Assembly: GCA_033060915.1 (NCBI GenBank)
Contig: CM065387.1
Coordinates: 41,813,501-41,877,500, forward strand
Direction: 5' to 3'
Source of the DNA: Euryodendron excelsum
Lineage: Eukaryota; Streptophyta; Magnoliopsida; Ericales; Pentaphylacaceae
DNA length: 64,000 nucleotides
Shown: positions 23,379 through 34,934 of the stretch, one piece after another
Layout of the letters: each line of letters opens with the position of its first letter
Position numbering within the stretch: position 1 is the stretch's first letter
The notes under the pieces: generated by a model
Told to the model about the DNA's origin: nothing
What the model saw: only the letters and a program-made list of their open reading frames with translations
Databases searched by the model: none
Translations under genes and position numbers: made by a program

Positions 23379-24003
23379 TGTTAGTATAACCAGTTCTAGC
23401 CGGTTCAAGTTCTAACCGATTCGGGCACCTATGGGCATGCCCTAACCCAAAGAACCACCCACCATTTGTGTTGGGTGGTTTAAGTATGCCACTCGCTTGT
23501 CTTGGTGGTTGGGTGATTTAAGCATGCTCCTACTTACTTTGGTTGTTAGGGTGGTTTAAGCATGCAAGCCACTTTTCTTGGCGGTTGGGACATGAAGCAA
23601 CCACCATATCTAGGAATGGTAATTCCATTCCACTAATCGGCAGCTAATAAAAGTTAATCAAGTCCTAATGTGGAAGATTAAGAGAAGAAAGTAGTAAGAA
23701 GAAGTGAGATTTAGTGGCTGCATTTTGTGACTCGCAAAAGTGTGTGAGCAATTCTCTCAATGTCTCTCCCAAAATACACAATCAAAATAGGCTCTTGAGT
23801 TGTGATTAGTGTGGATACTTTTGGCTTTCCGGGAAGGTTTGATTGCATTCTACCACGGGTATATTTACATGAGAACGCAGGTGCATGTGGAGAATTTTCG
23901 GTTCAAGAATCAGCTTTTTCGAGCTTGCTTTCGGACATGCTTCAAGAGTTAAACCCAATTACCGCTTCCACTTTAATTGTAGACAGATTCTATAGGAAGC
24001 AAA
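23379..24003 (+). repeat. Candidate 3' LTR of the outer copia element
   Basis: It starts TGTTAGTATAACC after the purine tract, as many copia LTRs do. It contains three diverged GGTGGTTxAGxATGC-type repeats at about 23470-23580. The right end is uncertain. I place it near GGAAGCA before the (AT)n run at 24006, because intron-like and MCM7-like sequence follows. The partner 5' LTR is outside the window, so neither end nor target duplication can be verified. Confidence 0.5.
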
Positions 24004-24119
24004 ATATATATATATATATATATATAATATTCTTAAAAGAGAGAAGAATAAAGAAAGAAATGTTGACCTTTGAATAATTGACATCACAAGTAGAGCCTTT
24101 TCTGATTCTCATTTTCTGA

Positions 24120-24416
<297 letters not shown>

Positions 24417-24764
24417 TAGCAGGCTTGCTCTTGCAAAACAAAATCTATGTAACTTGTTTGTGGAATAAGTTAGTTTTGCATGGGCTTCATGTTTTTTATT
24501 TTTTAAATTAATACTTAATTTGCAATGATTTATTTTATGCTGAAGAGAAGATATGACCTACGAAGAACTCCAGCTGAAAATATTAATCTACCTCTAGCTC
24601 TTCAATCTATGAAGAATCTCCTGCTCTAAGGTTCACTCCTCTTGAACCATTTGTTTTTCAGTAAATATTACAAATCATCATTTTGATACTATGTGATTGA
24701 AACAATATTTCGCTTCGTTTATGTAGACTACTTAATGATGTTGTCTTGATAAATGTTAATATCT

Positions 24765-24787
24765 CCCCCCCCCCCCCCCCCCCCCCC
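24765..24787. repeat. Poly(C) run, 23 bases
   Basis: An uninterrupted run of 23 C in an intron of the MCM7 pseudogene, preceded by ATCT and followed by ACTCTC. Its exact length is likely to be unreliable in any assembly. Confidence 0.9.
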
Positions 24788-25099
24788 ACTCTCAAAAAAA
24801 GAAAAAAAGACGTGGTATTGACTTTATAATACCTAATATGGTTTCTTGTTCATTTTTACTAAAGCATATATTTTAGCTGCTACAAAATTATCTCCTTGTA
24901 TCCCCAAAGAGCTGGAGGAGTATATTTTTAGTGCATACTTTGGCATCCGGCAATATGAAGCTAAATCAAACGCTTCCCATTCCTGTATGACTGGGAGAAC
25001 TCTACTCAGTATTCTCCAGATAGCAGCTGTAAGTTTTACTTTCTTTTGTTTCCTATGTATATCAAATGCAGTATCCTAATAGTATGTTTTATGCATTTG

Positions 25100-25364
25100 T
25101 TAAGATGGGGGGTGGAGGAGACACCCGGTCTAGTAAGGTTGTGGATGGGCAAAAGGAGGGAATAGCATTATGGGATGTCCATTCTTGGGTGTCAAGACAA
25201 CCTTAACCTGGATGTACAATTCAACAAGATTAGCCATCTGGGCTTGAGGTATCACATTGGAATCGGTTTGGGTAACCAATGTGGGCAAAGAAGTGTCCTG
25301 TAAGAAGGAGAAATTGTTATGCTTCTGGTAGTTTAAATGACACTTCTCGGATACCATTGCTTAG
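25100..25364. other. Non-MCM segment where an MCM7 exon is expected
   Basis: Between the RTLLSIL and DVDEALRLM exons, intact MCM7 has a short conserved stretch that is not found here. This ~265-bp segment is open on the minus strand (25357 to 25130) but I do not recognise the product. It may be a small insertion or simply intron. Confidence 0.35.
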
Positions 25365-25876
25365 AGTGATGTGGATGAGGCACTTAGATTAATGCTAATG
25401 TCAAAGTTTTCTTTGTACTCAGAGGATCGCCAGAGATCTAGTCTGGACGCGACCTTAGATATCTATTTAATTTTGCAAAATGAAGCTGCTAGGAAAAACA
25501 ATATGGATGTGAGCTATGCTCATGGTCTTAACTGGATTTCTAGAAAGGTTAGTAACCAAAAGCTAGAGTGGAGTGGGGTTGATTTTGTGAATTCATACTT
25601 AGTGTATTTGAAAACTGAAATGGAAGTCAAACTTATAGTGAGGGGATAACATTCTGGTTCAATTACTCATTTGGTACTTCAACTTGGACTTTAAATATGG
25701 CATATTTGTGATGATGCTTAGGTTTAACTTCTTGTCATCTCTAATTGTGTTGAAATGCTTTGTTTTGGTCAAGGATATAGTGAAGCCTAGTTGAAAGAAT
25801 GCTTAGAGGAATATGTAGGCTTGAATGTGTGCAAATCCATCCAAACACCTTGGATATCCGCTTCATTGATGCGTGA

Positions 25877-26859
25877 CATGTCTTTGCTTGCTTACTTGCT
25901 TAAAATTATTGATAAGTATAACATGTTTGCCAAATGTAAGATAATCTTAGCCCATTAATTTTTGCAGTGTAGGCTTTTGAAAAGGATATATTCTAAGTGA
26001 ATTTAAAGTAGATAAGATACTTTGTAGAGCTTACAAGTATAGCAGACCTTGAAGAACAAGTACCAGAGGCTAATAGTACTGAATTGAAAGTCAAAAAGTT
26101 GATTGCATTATCTCCCATATGCTGCTGGCTAGAGGAAATCAACGTGCAAATTTCCCAGTTAACAAAGTCATCAACCAAAAGAGAAAATTTGTGATGTGTA
26201 GATTTCTCAAATACATGTCTTTTGCCAAGAGATTTGTTTAATGTGATCCAACTAACTCCTGTAAAAAAATTTCAAGATTTGATAGATGAAATGGTCTCCA
26301 AAAGTTTTGCGACAACTTGAAGGTTCTTTGTTTTCCCCTTCATGGTGCAAAAGAGTGAACACTTGGATGAAGTTGTCGAAGTTGTTTCAAATAATATATT
26401 TTTTATTACTTGAAATTATTTTAATTATGATTATAAATATGAATCAAATTCAAATCCACGCACTTTTTTGCTATGCTTGAAAATCGTGATTTTATAAAGG
26501 GAAAGAAAAAGAAAAGATAAAATATAATTAGTCTCTAGATATTTTAAAAAGGTTTTATAGTTAGTCGACACCCAATTCAAGCAAAGCCCATTAATGTACA
26601 CGAAAAAGGGTTTATAGTTAGTCTTTAGATATTTTGACACCCAATTCAAGTAGAGAGAGAGGGCAAAGCTAGCAACAAAAGGAAGAAGAAAGAGGAAGCA
26701 GCAGCTACCACTTGATTACAAAGTTTTAAAACCCGGGCCAGCCTGGCCGTTTGAACTAGGAATCGGGCTTGTTAACGGTCTGAATTGGACCCCAAACCTG
26801 CTGAAGGTAAAAAAAAAATACTCTAATTAGTGAAAACCGTTTGAACTGGTGATTTTAAA
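25877..26859. other. Non-coding, with a short tandem duplication
   Basis: No gene is recognised. A roughly 90-bp unit containing TTATAGTTAGTC...GACACCCAATTCAAG occurs twice between about 26530 and 26660. The right edge (26740-26860) carries GCCTGGCCGTTTGAAC-like sequence just before the truncated LTR. Confidence 0.5.
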
Positions 26860-28567
26860 TAAATGCAAGTAATTCAAACTATAAAGTAAAGGAGATAGAA
26901 AGAAGAGAATACGACACCAAGATTTATCGTGGTTCGACTTCAACTCCAAAGTCTATGCCTACTTCCCAAGGTTCCTTTCTTGATATTTTTCTTCACTATA
27001 TCCAAACCGTAGATACAACTACTAGCCTTTTAAGCCAGGCGTTAGTCCTCTTTTACAACTAGTTTTTTCCACAGATGCTAGTTACACCTCTCCAACTAAC
27101 AACTAATTTTACACAGGTGCTAATCATACCCATCTAAGTAATCCCTCACTCCAACTAGTTTTTATATAGATGCTAGTCACACCCAACCCCTAACTATTTT
27201 CCTTAGCTAGTTTCTCCCTTATAAGAAGAAAGAATAAGAGTACAACCACTCTTGCTTATAAATAAATTCTCTCAAAGAATGAATATGCCAATGAAACTCT
27301 CAAAACAATACAAGATAAAATACAATTAAGTTCTTAAAAATTTTGTAAGATGAATAAGACTTTGATGCAAAAACTCTTGTTCTTCTTGTTGGTCTTTTTT
27401 GTTCTACAAGTGTATCTCTGTTCATGGATGAAGATAAGGGATGATTTACAGTTTCAGATGAGTTCATAGTCGTTAGAGAGCATTAAAGACATTTCTTCCG
27501 GTTGAGCTACTTGCTATTAGATAGGTTTTTGAATTTCAGATCAGAGGTCTCCACTTTCACCTCGATTCTGGCCTTGACAACGTTTGAATTTGAACATGAC
27601 TATACAAGAGAGTTGGTAGATATAAAAGTCAGCTTTCCAAAGTCACAATAATCATGGAGATCCAACAGTTAGATAAAAAATAATGATCAAATTACTGGAA
27701 CTATCTCATAGCTCGCATATTTAAATTTCTGTACAAATGCCTTCATGTTCAATTCAATGTTCACCTTCTTAACATTTGAATTTGAAATTTTAATATTAGA
27801 CAAACATTGTAGATATGGAAATCATCTTTTCAGAATTTCAAGAATCATAATATTGAATATCTGAGTCAAAAGATATGAGTGAATTTTTTAGACTGTTTCT
27901 TAGTTGTTATCTTTGAATTTTTACAGCACTAAGTCTTCTTTCACCTTGTGTTTCACCTAAATAACATTTGAATTTTGAAAATTTATATAACATTTCAAAT
28001 GTATATATGGATGTTACCTTTTTTTAACTTTACGAATCAGATTATTTGGACTTCTGGATCAAAAGATATGGTCAAATAATCATGATTGTCTCCAAGTTGC
28101 CATATTTTGAATTTCAAATCTAATAAGTCATTTTCCAGGTCATTTTCGTCCCATAAAACATTCTTTTCATAGAAACTTCATAAGACACCATAATTAGACA
28201 TTTAAGTCTTCTTTCCAGCTGTGTAAGAATCAGATTAATCCAATGGTTAGATCAAAAGATATGGGCAAATTACTATGACTATATTATACGATATAGTTTC
28301 ATCGAATTTTCAACCTTTAGAAAAAAATTATATCCTCCAATTTTCTTCCTTAAATCAAGTTTTTTTAAAACATGATTCTCAAGTATTTATATATTACTTT
28401 TTAATATCTCTTTCAAGTGCTTTATAATCCTACAAAATTTTATTACACCAACTAGACCAAGGATTAAAAGTATTGAATATATTTAATCAAGAAAACATTT
28501 ATAAATCAAAGTACGTTATCATCAAAATTATATATAAAATTCTATTTGAAAAAGCTTATGGCTAACA
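26860..28567 (-). repeat. 3' LTR (minus orientation), truncated at its outer end
   Basis: It aligns to 30460-32182 throughout, e.g. GAATACGACACCAAGATTTA at ~26907 and ~30511. It ends GGCTAACA at 28567. The paired LTRs show many substitutions, clearly more than in the Athila-like element, so this insertion is older. Confidence 0.85.
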
Positions 28568-28582
28568 ATCCCCTCTTTTTTT
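28568..28582 (-). other. Polypurine tract of the gag-only element (minus strand)
   Basis: On the + strand ATCCCCTCTTTTTTT. The minus strand reads AAAAAAAGAGGGGAT directly before the 3' LTR start TGTTAGCC. Confidence 0.75.
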
Positions 28583-29176
28583 ATGATGACAACTTTTGAT
28601 TGATTTACCTCATAAATACACTTCAAGTAAAATAAATATTTATAAATATATATATATATATATCATGTTCAAGAGAGTAGTAGAAAAATAAAGACAAATA
28701 TAATTCAAACTTTCCTTTAACCAATGCATCTCATCTTAAACTCATTTATTAAAGAATTCAACTAAAAGCTCATCATATCACTCAACATATTTCTACCCCT
28801 TTGTTATCATTAAAAAATAATTATATATAAAACTGATAAAATTTCATAGAATATGAACATATATATATATATATTCCTTTTGAAGTTCATAAAAGTAACA
28901 TATGTTTAGATATGAGAGATATATTCGATTCAAAACCAAACATTCTTTATAAATCTCAAAATTTTATATTTCTCCCCCTTTCAATATTAAGAAATACATG
29001 GAAAAAAAACATATAATCAAGTATAAGTAAATTCATATGTATAATTTTCAAAACATTTTAATGCATGTCACAATTTTTTTAAATAATAAAAAATAATACA
29101 CAAACACACACACACACACACATATATATTAAAGTTTTCTTTTCTCTATCATGTAACATCAATAGAGAAACATATC
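28583..29176 (-). other. Non-coding spacer between gag and 3' LTR
   Basis: Very AT-rich with (AT)n runs at about 28645-28663 and 28858-28875 and a (CA)n run at 29101-29123. Pol would be expected here in a complete element. No pol motif is seen on either strand. Confidence 0.6.
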
Positions 29177-30113
29177 TCATCTTTTTTTTTTTACCATTAG
29201 GCATAGGCTAGTGACTTCATCGTCACTATCACTTTCATTAGAATTGCTTTGTTCACTATCACTCCAAGATATCATCACGTTTTTTCTCTTGACCTTCTTT
29301 TTTACTTTCTTGAGCATTGGATATTTGGATTTCATATGGTCGAGTTGCTTGCATTTATAACACACAATAGCATCATTTTTTGAGAACCCTTTCACTTTGC
29401 CTTTTCTTTCTTAGAAATTTGTTGAATTTCTTTGTGATCATAGCAAACTCCTCATCTTCATTGCTAGTCTTTCCATTGTCACTATAAAATATAGAGAAAA
29501 TGGTGGATAATTTCATTGCTATGCCTTTCTTCTTTTTACTTTCATCATCATCAATTCTCATGGTAAGCTCGTGAGTCATGAGTGAACCCAAGAGCTTATC
29601 AAAGCTAAGCTTTGTGAGGTATTTGGCTTCTTGTATGATGGTGATTTTCGGTTCCCAATTCTTTAGTAAAGGCCTAAGAATTTTTCTCACCAATTCAATA
29701 TTAGTATAAGATTTGTCAAAAAATTTTAAAACATTTATAATATCAGCGAATCTAGTAAACATGTTAGAAATTGACTCATCATTATTTATTTTAAATAATT
29801 CATATTTATGAACAAGTATACTAATCTTAGATTCTTTGATTTGGTTGGTCTTCTCATATGTGATTTCTAATTTATCCCAAATATCTTTAGCCGATTCATA
29901 AGTAGATATACGATTAAATTCATTTGCAACAACAACACAATAAAGAACATTCATACCTCTAGCATTTAATTGAACACTTCTCATATCACTAGTATTCCAT
30001 TCACTTTCTTCCTTAAGCACATTTTTTCCTTCGATAATCTTAGTTGGCATACTAGGACCACTAACAATAACTTTCCATAACTCATAATTAGTAGCTTGAA
30101 TATATATTCTCAT
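29177..30113 (-). pseudogene. Copia-type gag with zinc knuckle (minus strand, one frame change)
   Basis: A 246-codon frame (30113 to 29373) contains YELWKVI, NARGMNVLYCVV, AKDIWDKLEITYE, YELFKINNDESISNMFTRF and LTKLSFDKLLGSLMTHEL, the pattern of the plant copia gag (UBN2-type) family. It overlaps a second frame (29395 to 29177) that begins KGFSKNDAIVCYKCKQLDHMKSKYP. That is a CCHC-type knuckle (CxxCxxxxHxxxxC) with the last Cys replaced by Tyr. The second frame continues Lys-rich and then Ser/Asp/Glu-rich. A one-base change near 29380-29395 separates gag from knuckle. Capsid formation and RNA packaging would be the original role. Confidence 0.8.
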
Positions 30114-30256
30114 TCTAACTTTTTAATAGTTATAATTTATGCCAGTAAACAATGGTGGTTTATTGGTCAATTGTTCAATTGTCCTTAGCAAGTGAAGTAC
30201 TAAAAATGGTTGTCATAATTTACTCAAAAACGGTTAAGTCCACTATAAGAGCCTAG

Positions 30257-30268
30257 ACTCTGATATCA
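30257..30268 (-). other. Primer-binding site of the gag-only element (tRNA-iMet-like)
   Basis: The minus strand reads TGATATCAGAGT, two bases inside the 5' LTR edge at 30271. The usual plant site is TGGTATCAGAGC, so two changes are present. Confidence 0.75.
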
Positions 30269-30270
30269 AT

Positions 30271-32182
30271 TGTTAATCCAGGTGACAACCCAAGAGGGGA
30301 GGTGAATTGGATTTGAACAATAATTCAACAAATAATTGTTAGTCTAAGTGGCAACCCAATAGGGGGGTGAATTGGGCTTAAACAATAATTCAACAAATAA
30401 TTTCATATTTAAAAATTCTAACTAAATATTTAAACAAATATTAATCAACCAACAATGTTGTAAATAAATGCAAGCAATTCATACTATAAAGTAAAGTAGA
30501 TAGAGAGAAGAGAATACGACACCAAGATTTATCGTCGTTCGACTTCAATTCCAAAATTTACATGCACTCCCCAAGGCTCTTTCCTTGAGATTTTTCTCCT
30601 CTATATTCAAACCGTAGATACAACCACTAGCCTTTTAACCCAAGTGCTAGTCCACTTTAACAACTAGTTTTTTTCACAGATATTAGTTACACCCCTCAAA
30701 TTAGTTTTTACATATGTGCTAGTTACATCCAACCAAGTGATCCCTCACTTCAACTAGTTTTTTGTACATATGCTAGTCACACCCAATCTCTAGCTATTAT
30801 TCCTAGCTAGTCTCTCCCTTACAAGAAGAAAGATCAATAGTACAACAACTCTTGTTTACAAATGTTTACAAATAAATTCTCTTAAAGAATAGATATGCTA
30901 ATAAAGCTTTCAAAACATTACAAGATAAACGACAATTAAGCTCTCAAAGACTTTGAAGAATGAATATCACTTTGATGCACAATCTTTTATTGCTCTTGAT
31001 GTTGTGTTTTGTTTTTCACGTGTATCTCTATTTATAGATGAAGATAGAAAGATGATTTGTAGCAATGAGTTTATAGTCGTTGGAGAGCATTAAATACATT
31101 TCTTTCCATTGAGCTCCTTGCTGCTAGACAAGTTTTTGAATTTCAAATCAAATGTGTTCACTTTCACCTCGATTATCACCTTGATAACGTTCAAATTTGA
31201 ACATGACTATAAGAGAGAGTTGGTAGATATAGAAGTCAGCTTCCCAAAGCCACAATAATCATGGAGATCCAAAGGTTAGATAAAAAATAATGAACAAATT
31301 ACTGGAACTGTCTATCAGCTGGCATATTTGAATTTCTACACAGATGCCTTTACTTCCAGCTCAATGTTCACATTCTTAACGTTCGAATTTGAAATTTTGG
31401 TATTAGACAAACGTTGTAGATATGGAAGTCCTCTTTTTATAACTTCAAGAATCATAGCATTTGAATACCTGAGTCAAAAGATATAAGTGAATTACTCAGA
31501 TTATCTCCCAACTGTTATCTTTAAATTTCTACAGCACTAAGTCTTTGTTCACCTTGTGTTTCACCTAGATAAAATTTGAATTTGAAAATTCATATAACAT
31601 ATCAAATGTAACTATGAATGTTACCTTTTCACAACTTCAAGAATCAGATCATTTGAACTTCCGGATCAAAAGATATGGTCAAATAATTAAGACTGTCTCC
31701 AAGTTGTAATATTTTGAATTTTAAATCTAATAAGTCACATTCCAGCTTATTTTCGTCCTATAAAATGTTCTTTTTTATGAAAATTTTATAAAACACAGTA
31801 ATTAGACATTTGAGTCTTCTTTTCAGCACCATAAAAATCAGATTAATCTAATGGTTAAATCAAATTATATGGGCAAACTACTATGGCCATATCATAGGAT
31901 ATAGTTTTATCGAATTTTCAACATTTAGAAAAAAATTATGTCCTCTAATTTTCTTCCCTGAATTAAGTTTTCTTAAAGCATGATTCTTAAGGATTTAGAT
32001 ATTACTTTTCAACTCTTGATCTCTTTTTCAAATACTTTATAATTCTACAAAACTTTATTACACCAACTAGACCAAGTATTAAAAGAATTGAATATATTTA
32101 ATTAAGAAAATATTTATAAATCAAAGTAAGTTATCATCAAAATCATATATAAAATTTTATTTAAATAAACTTAGAGCTAACA
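30271..32182 (-). repeat. 5' LTR (minus orientation) with a duplicated edge
   Basis: On the + strand it begins TGTTAATCC at 30271 and ends GCTAACA at about 32182. The first ~66 bp are repeated with changes from 30337 (TGTTAGTCT...GGCAACCCAATAGGGGGG), so the true LTR start could be either TG. Confidence 0.75.
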
Positions 32183-34642
32183 CAGATGACCCGTTTGAAG
32201 GTTTGTGTAACCGGCCGGCTTTGGAGCAAGTGTAAGCAAAGTGTCCTGTTCTTTTGTTTTGGGATTCCACATTCAAAGTTTGAGTTTGGGTTTGCTTTGG
32301 TTTTTTTTAATTTGATTCAGTTCCTGTGGTTCGGTTTTGTCTGTATAAAGTAGTTAAAACAGTGTTTGTTGCATGTGGGATTCAATTGCTTTCCCATATC
32401 AATTTTGGATTATGACCTGGACAAATCCCATGAACAAATAAAAGTATTTCTTTAATTTGTTTGGATAGTCTTTTATATCAAAGATTTCAGAACAACTACC
32501 TGAAATCAGAAATCATCTTTGTATCTTGATTTTGCAAAAATTGTTTATGTTGATGGTTGTAAGAGCAAGAACAGAGGATTATAATTTCAAAATTTGATCT
32601 CTTTACGCTGCAAGTTTGTTCTTGATAAAAAAAGTTTCCTTTGTAAAAATTTTTAAACTTCCCAAATCAAGTAGAGATAATAAGGAACATATAGCACATG
32701 ATGGTATATATATATATATGGATTCAACATGACAACGTTGATGGATATCAAAAGAACCTTAGTGGTGCTGGGTGCCGCGTTTAGTGATTGTCAATTAAAA
32801 AAACTGTCGTCTTTGTGTCGGCAGACTCATGTTTTGGGTCCTTTTTGTATAAAAAACCTAGCTAATCACCTAACTTCTCTTGTTTAGCTAATCACCCCTT
32901 TTAATTTGTTCATTGGGTGTGCTCCACCTTTTGCATTATTTATATCTCTAAGTAATGTGAATATTTTATTTTTTATATATATTTATGATGTCACGTTTGA
33001 TTCCGGTTCGATTTCATTTGAACCGATGGTTGATTCAGTGTCTCATAACCTGGTACTTTTTCGATTCGCTCAATGGGGTTTCAAAACATTTGGTTAGTCT
33101 AGTACATGTTTTTTTTTTCTTTTCTTTTCTTTCTCTGCTTCCTTTTCATATACGCCCAGGATTATAATCTCAGAAATATTTCAAATATAAAGATTACAGA
33201 ATTAGTGTTTTAGATATTTGAAATGTGTGACCTCAGAAATAAACTTCCTAAATTCTGCCACAGTTTTTGGGTTGGAGAGAGTAATTGCCGGTCACAAAAA
33301 GAAAGAAAGAAAATGTAAAAACTAATTTGTTTAAGGATTGGTGTAAAAACCAAGTGTTCCTTCCTTTTCATATGAATTCGATATTTCTTGCGCTTTAGCT
33401 TGTTTCTTCTATTGGTGTATGGATTATAGTTCTCTGGGCATGATCTTTAGTATTTACGTTTCAGGACAGTTAAACGTGATTCTTAGCAAATAGCAAGTTG
33501 TTGGTGTTAATTATAGTACATATTTGCAAGCTTGGAACTGAATGCATGAACATAGATTAATCTCCTGTTCTTGTGTGCTCACCAATGTTGCTTGCTTGAT
33601 CTGAAAAATTGGCCTCTTTGCTTCTGTGCGGTTCCAATGGGTTACAAGATTATCCGAACATCCCACCCCACTGTATTCCATCTTTGCACAACCCAAACTC
33701 TACTGATGAGGGCCCACGTTAGTTTGTGATAATTTGAATCTTTGTCACATCTTTTAGCTCTTTTTTCTAGTCTGACCCAAATTGCTTGAGCTCCTTCTTT
33801 CTTTTGAGAGAGAGAGAGAGAGAGAAATTTGACTTTTATCTTTGCACTTAGGAAAGCTAAATAGGTCCCTTTTGTTGTCCATCTAAGGATAAAGGTTGCC
33901 AAATCATGATTAGAGTGATCGATACAGTTATTCACTCCAATGAAAGGATGCCCTTCCTGTTAATAGAACTTTTTCTTTTATCAAGTTACACAAGATATAG
34001 CATTAAAGAGCATCAAGAGGATGCACCCAAGAAAGAGAATGCTAACATGGCCTTAACTTTATTCTGCCTTTAGTGAATGTGCTCTGAAGACCCTACATTC
34101 CTCTTTTCCAGAACCTGAAATCAATTGCAAGTGCGTGCGAATTCAAAAGTTTTCACCATAGTCATATGTGGTCAGTGTCATTGAGATCATATCAAATTAT
34201 GTATAACATTTATGATTTGAGAATTTGAACTTTGTTTCGTAATATTTGGCCAGCTACGTTTTCTGCATATCTTGACGCCCTTGATGTGACCATTTTTATT
34301 GTCCTTTGGTAGTTCCACTCTTTATGCATGTATAGTGATACTGCCTACAGGATAAACTTGAATCATTTCATAAGATTACATAAGAAAAAAGGGGTAACAG
34401 AAAATTTTGAATTTAAGACATTCATATTACAAGTTTTGGTAATCTAGTGGTTGAATGGGTTAACACCTCCACTTGTGTCTTGTCTAGAGTTGGTCTTTAA
34501 CATAGTCTGTTTATACCCAGAGAGAAGAATAGGATTTCAGTGAGTAAACGAAGAATAAACTATTAAAGAAAGCACATTAGAAGTGCTGAATTTATGTTTG
34601 TATTTGTTTGCTAAGGTTGAGGTTTGTTGAATAATGTGTAGG
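32183..34642. other. Non-coding sequence upstream of the small ORF
   Basis: AT-rich with an (AT) run at about 32707-32720 and a short GA run at 33808-33825. No protein family is recognised on either strand. If the ORF at 34659 is spliced, its 5' non-coding exon may be in here, but I cannot choose a donor. Confidence 0.4.
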
Positions 34643-34658
34643 GGCTAGAGGATATACG

Positions 34659-34934
34659 ATGGAGTCTCAACCATGTGAAACCATTTCTCTTCAACCTCGG
34701 GTTAAAGCCATAATTCGCCCTAGATCAGAAACATATTCTCTTCGTGCAAACAGAGGAAGTCTTTCTGAGCAATTAGTTTCAATGAAAGAGGACAGCATGA
34801 GCGTACTGAAGGATTTCACCACAAAACACAATGTTCCAACTGATGTCCCTGATGAACCAGATGATATCTCCTCAGAAAATGACGGTGAAAACCCCGGAAA
34901 GGTTACAGTGAAGTCGAAGAAGCAGCGGAAATAA
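34659..34934 (+). CDS. Small hypothetical protein, 91 aa
   Basis: The ORF starts MESQPCETISLQPR and ends in a Lys/Arg tail KSKKQRK before TAA. A good splice acceptor (TAATGTGTAG, ending at 34640) lies just upstream, so the ATG probably sits near the start of an exon with a 5'UTR intron, unlike the transposon ORFs around it. Composition is uneven: a basic N-terminal half (VKAIIRPRSETYSLRANRG), a helix-like middle (LSEQLVSMKEDSMSVLKDF), and an acidic Asp/Glu/Pro segment. There is no signal peptide, membrane segment or catalytic motif. It looks like a soluble, possibly nuclear protein of unknown function. Codon use appears gene-like. Moderately sure it is real. Confidence 0.6.
   Translation: MESQPCETISLQPRVKAIIRPRSETYSLRANRGSLSEQLVSMKEDSMSVLKDFTTKHNVPTDVPDEPDDISSENDGENPGKVTVKSKKQRK

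Larger units (their letters stand above)
1..24003 (+). mobile_element. Decayed Ty1/copia LTR retrotransposon, host of three nested insertions
   Basis: Removing three later insertions (1509-5072, 7234-8849, 10869-22978) leaves a co-linear copia order: gag, zinc knuckle, aspartic protease, integrase, reverse transcriptase, RNase H, then a long non-coding 3' region and a candidate 3' LTR beginning TGTTAG after the purine run at 23371-23378. Protease-integrase-RT order is the copia hallmark (gypsy has integrase last). Every domain carries stop codons, so the element is dead. The 5' LTR is not in the window: nothing in 1-992 resembles the 3' LTR. The right end near 24003 is a guess, taken where LTR-like sequence gives way to an AT microsatellite. 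The order and the insertions are directly visible; lineage within copia is not assigned. Confidence 0.85.
26860..32182 (-). mobile_element. Gag-only LTR retroelement, minus strand, left LTR truncated
   Basis: Two diverged direct repeats of ~1.7-1.9 kb (26860-28567 and 30271-32182) flank a ~1.7-kb internal region. Read on the minus strand, the right repeat is the 5' LTR. It is followed by a primer site resembling the complement of tRNA-iMet, a gag gene, a zinc knuckle, a purine tract and the 3' LTR. No protease, integrase, RT or RNase H is seen. The left repeat lacks the ~190 bp matching 30271-30460, so the outer boundary and target duplication cannot be read. It fits a non-autonomous element (TR-GAG or LARD-like) that would need pol from elsewhere. 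Confidence 0.8.
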
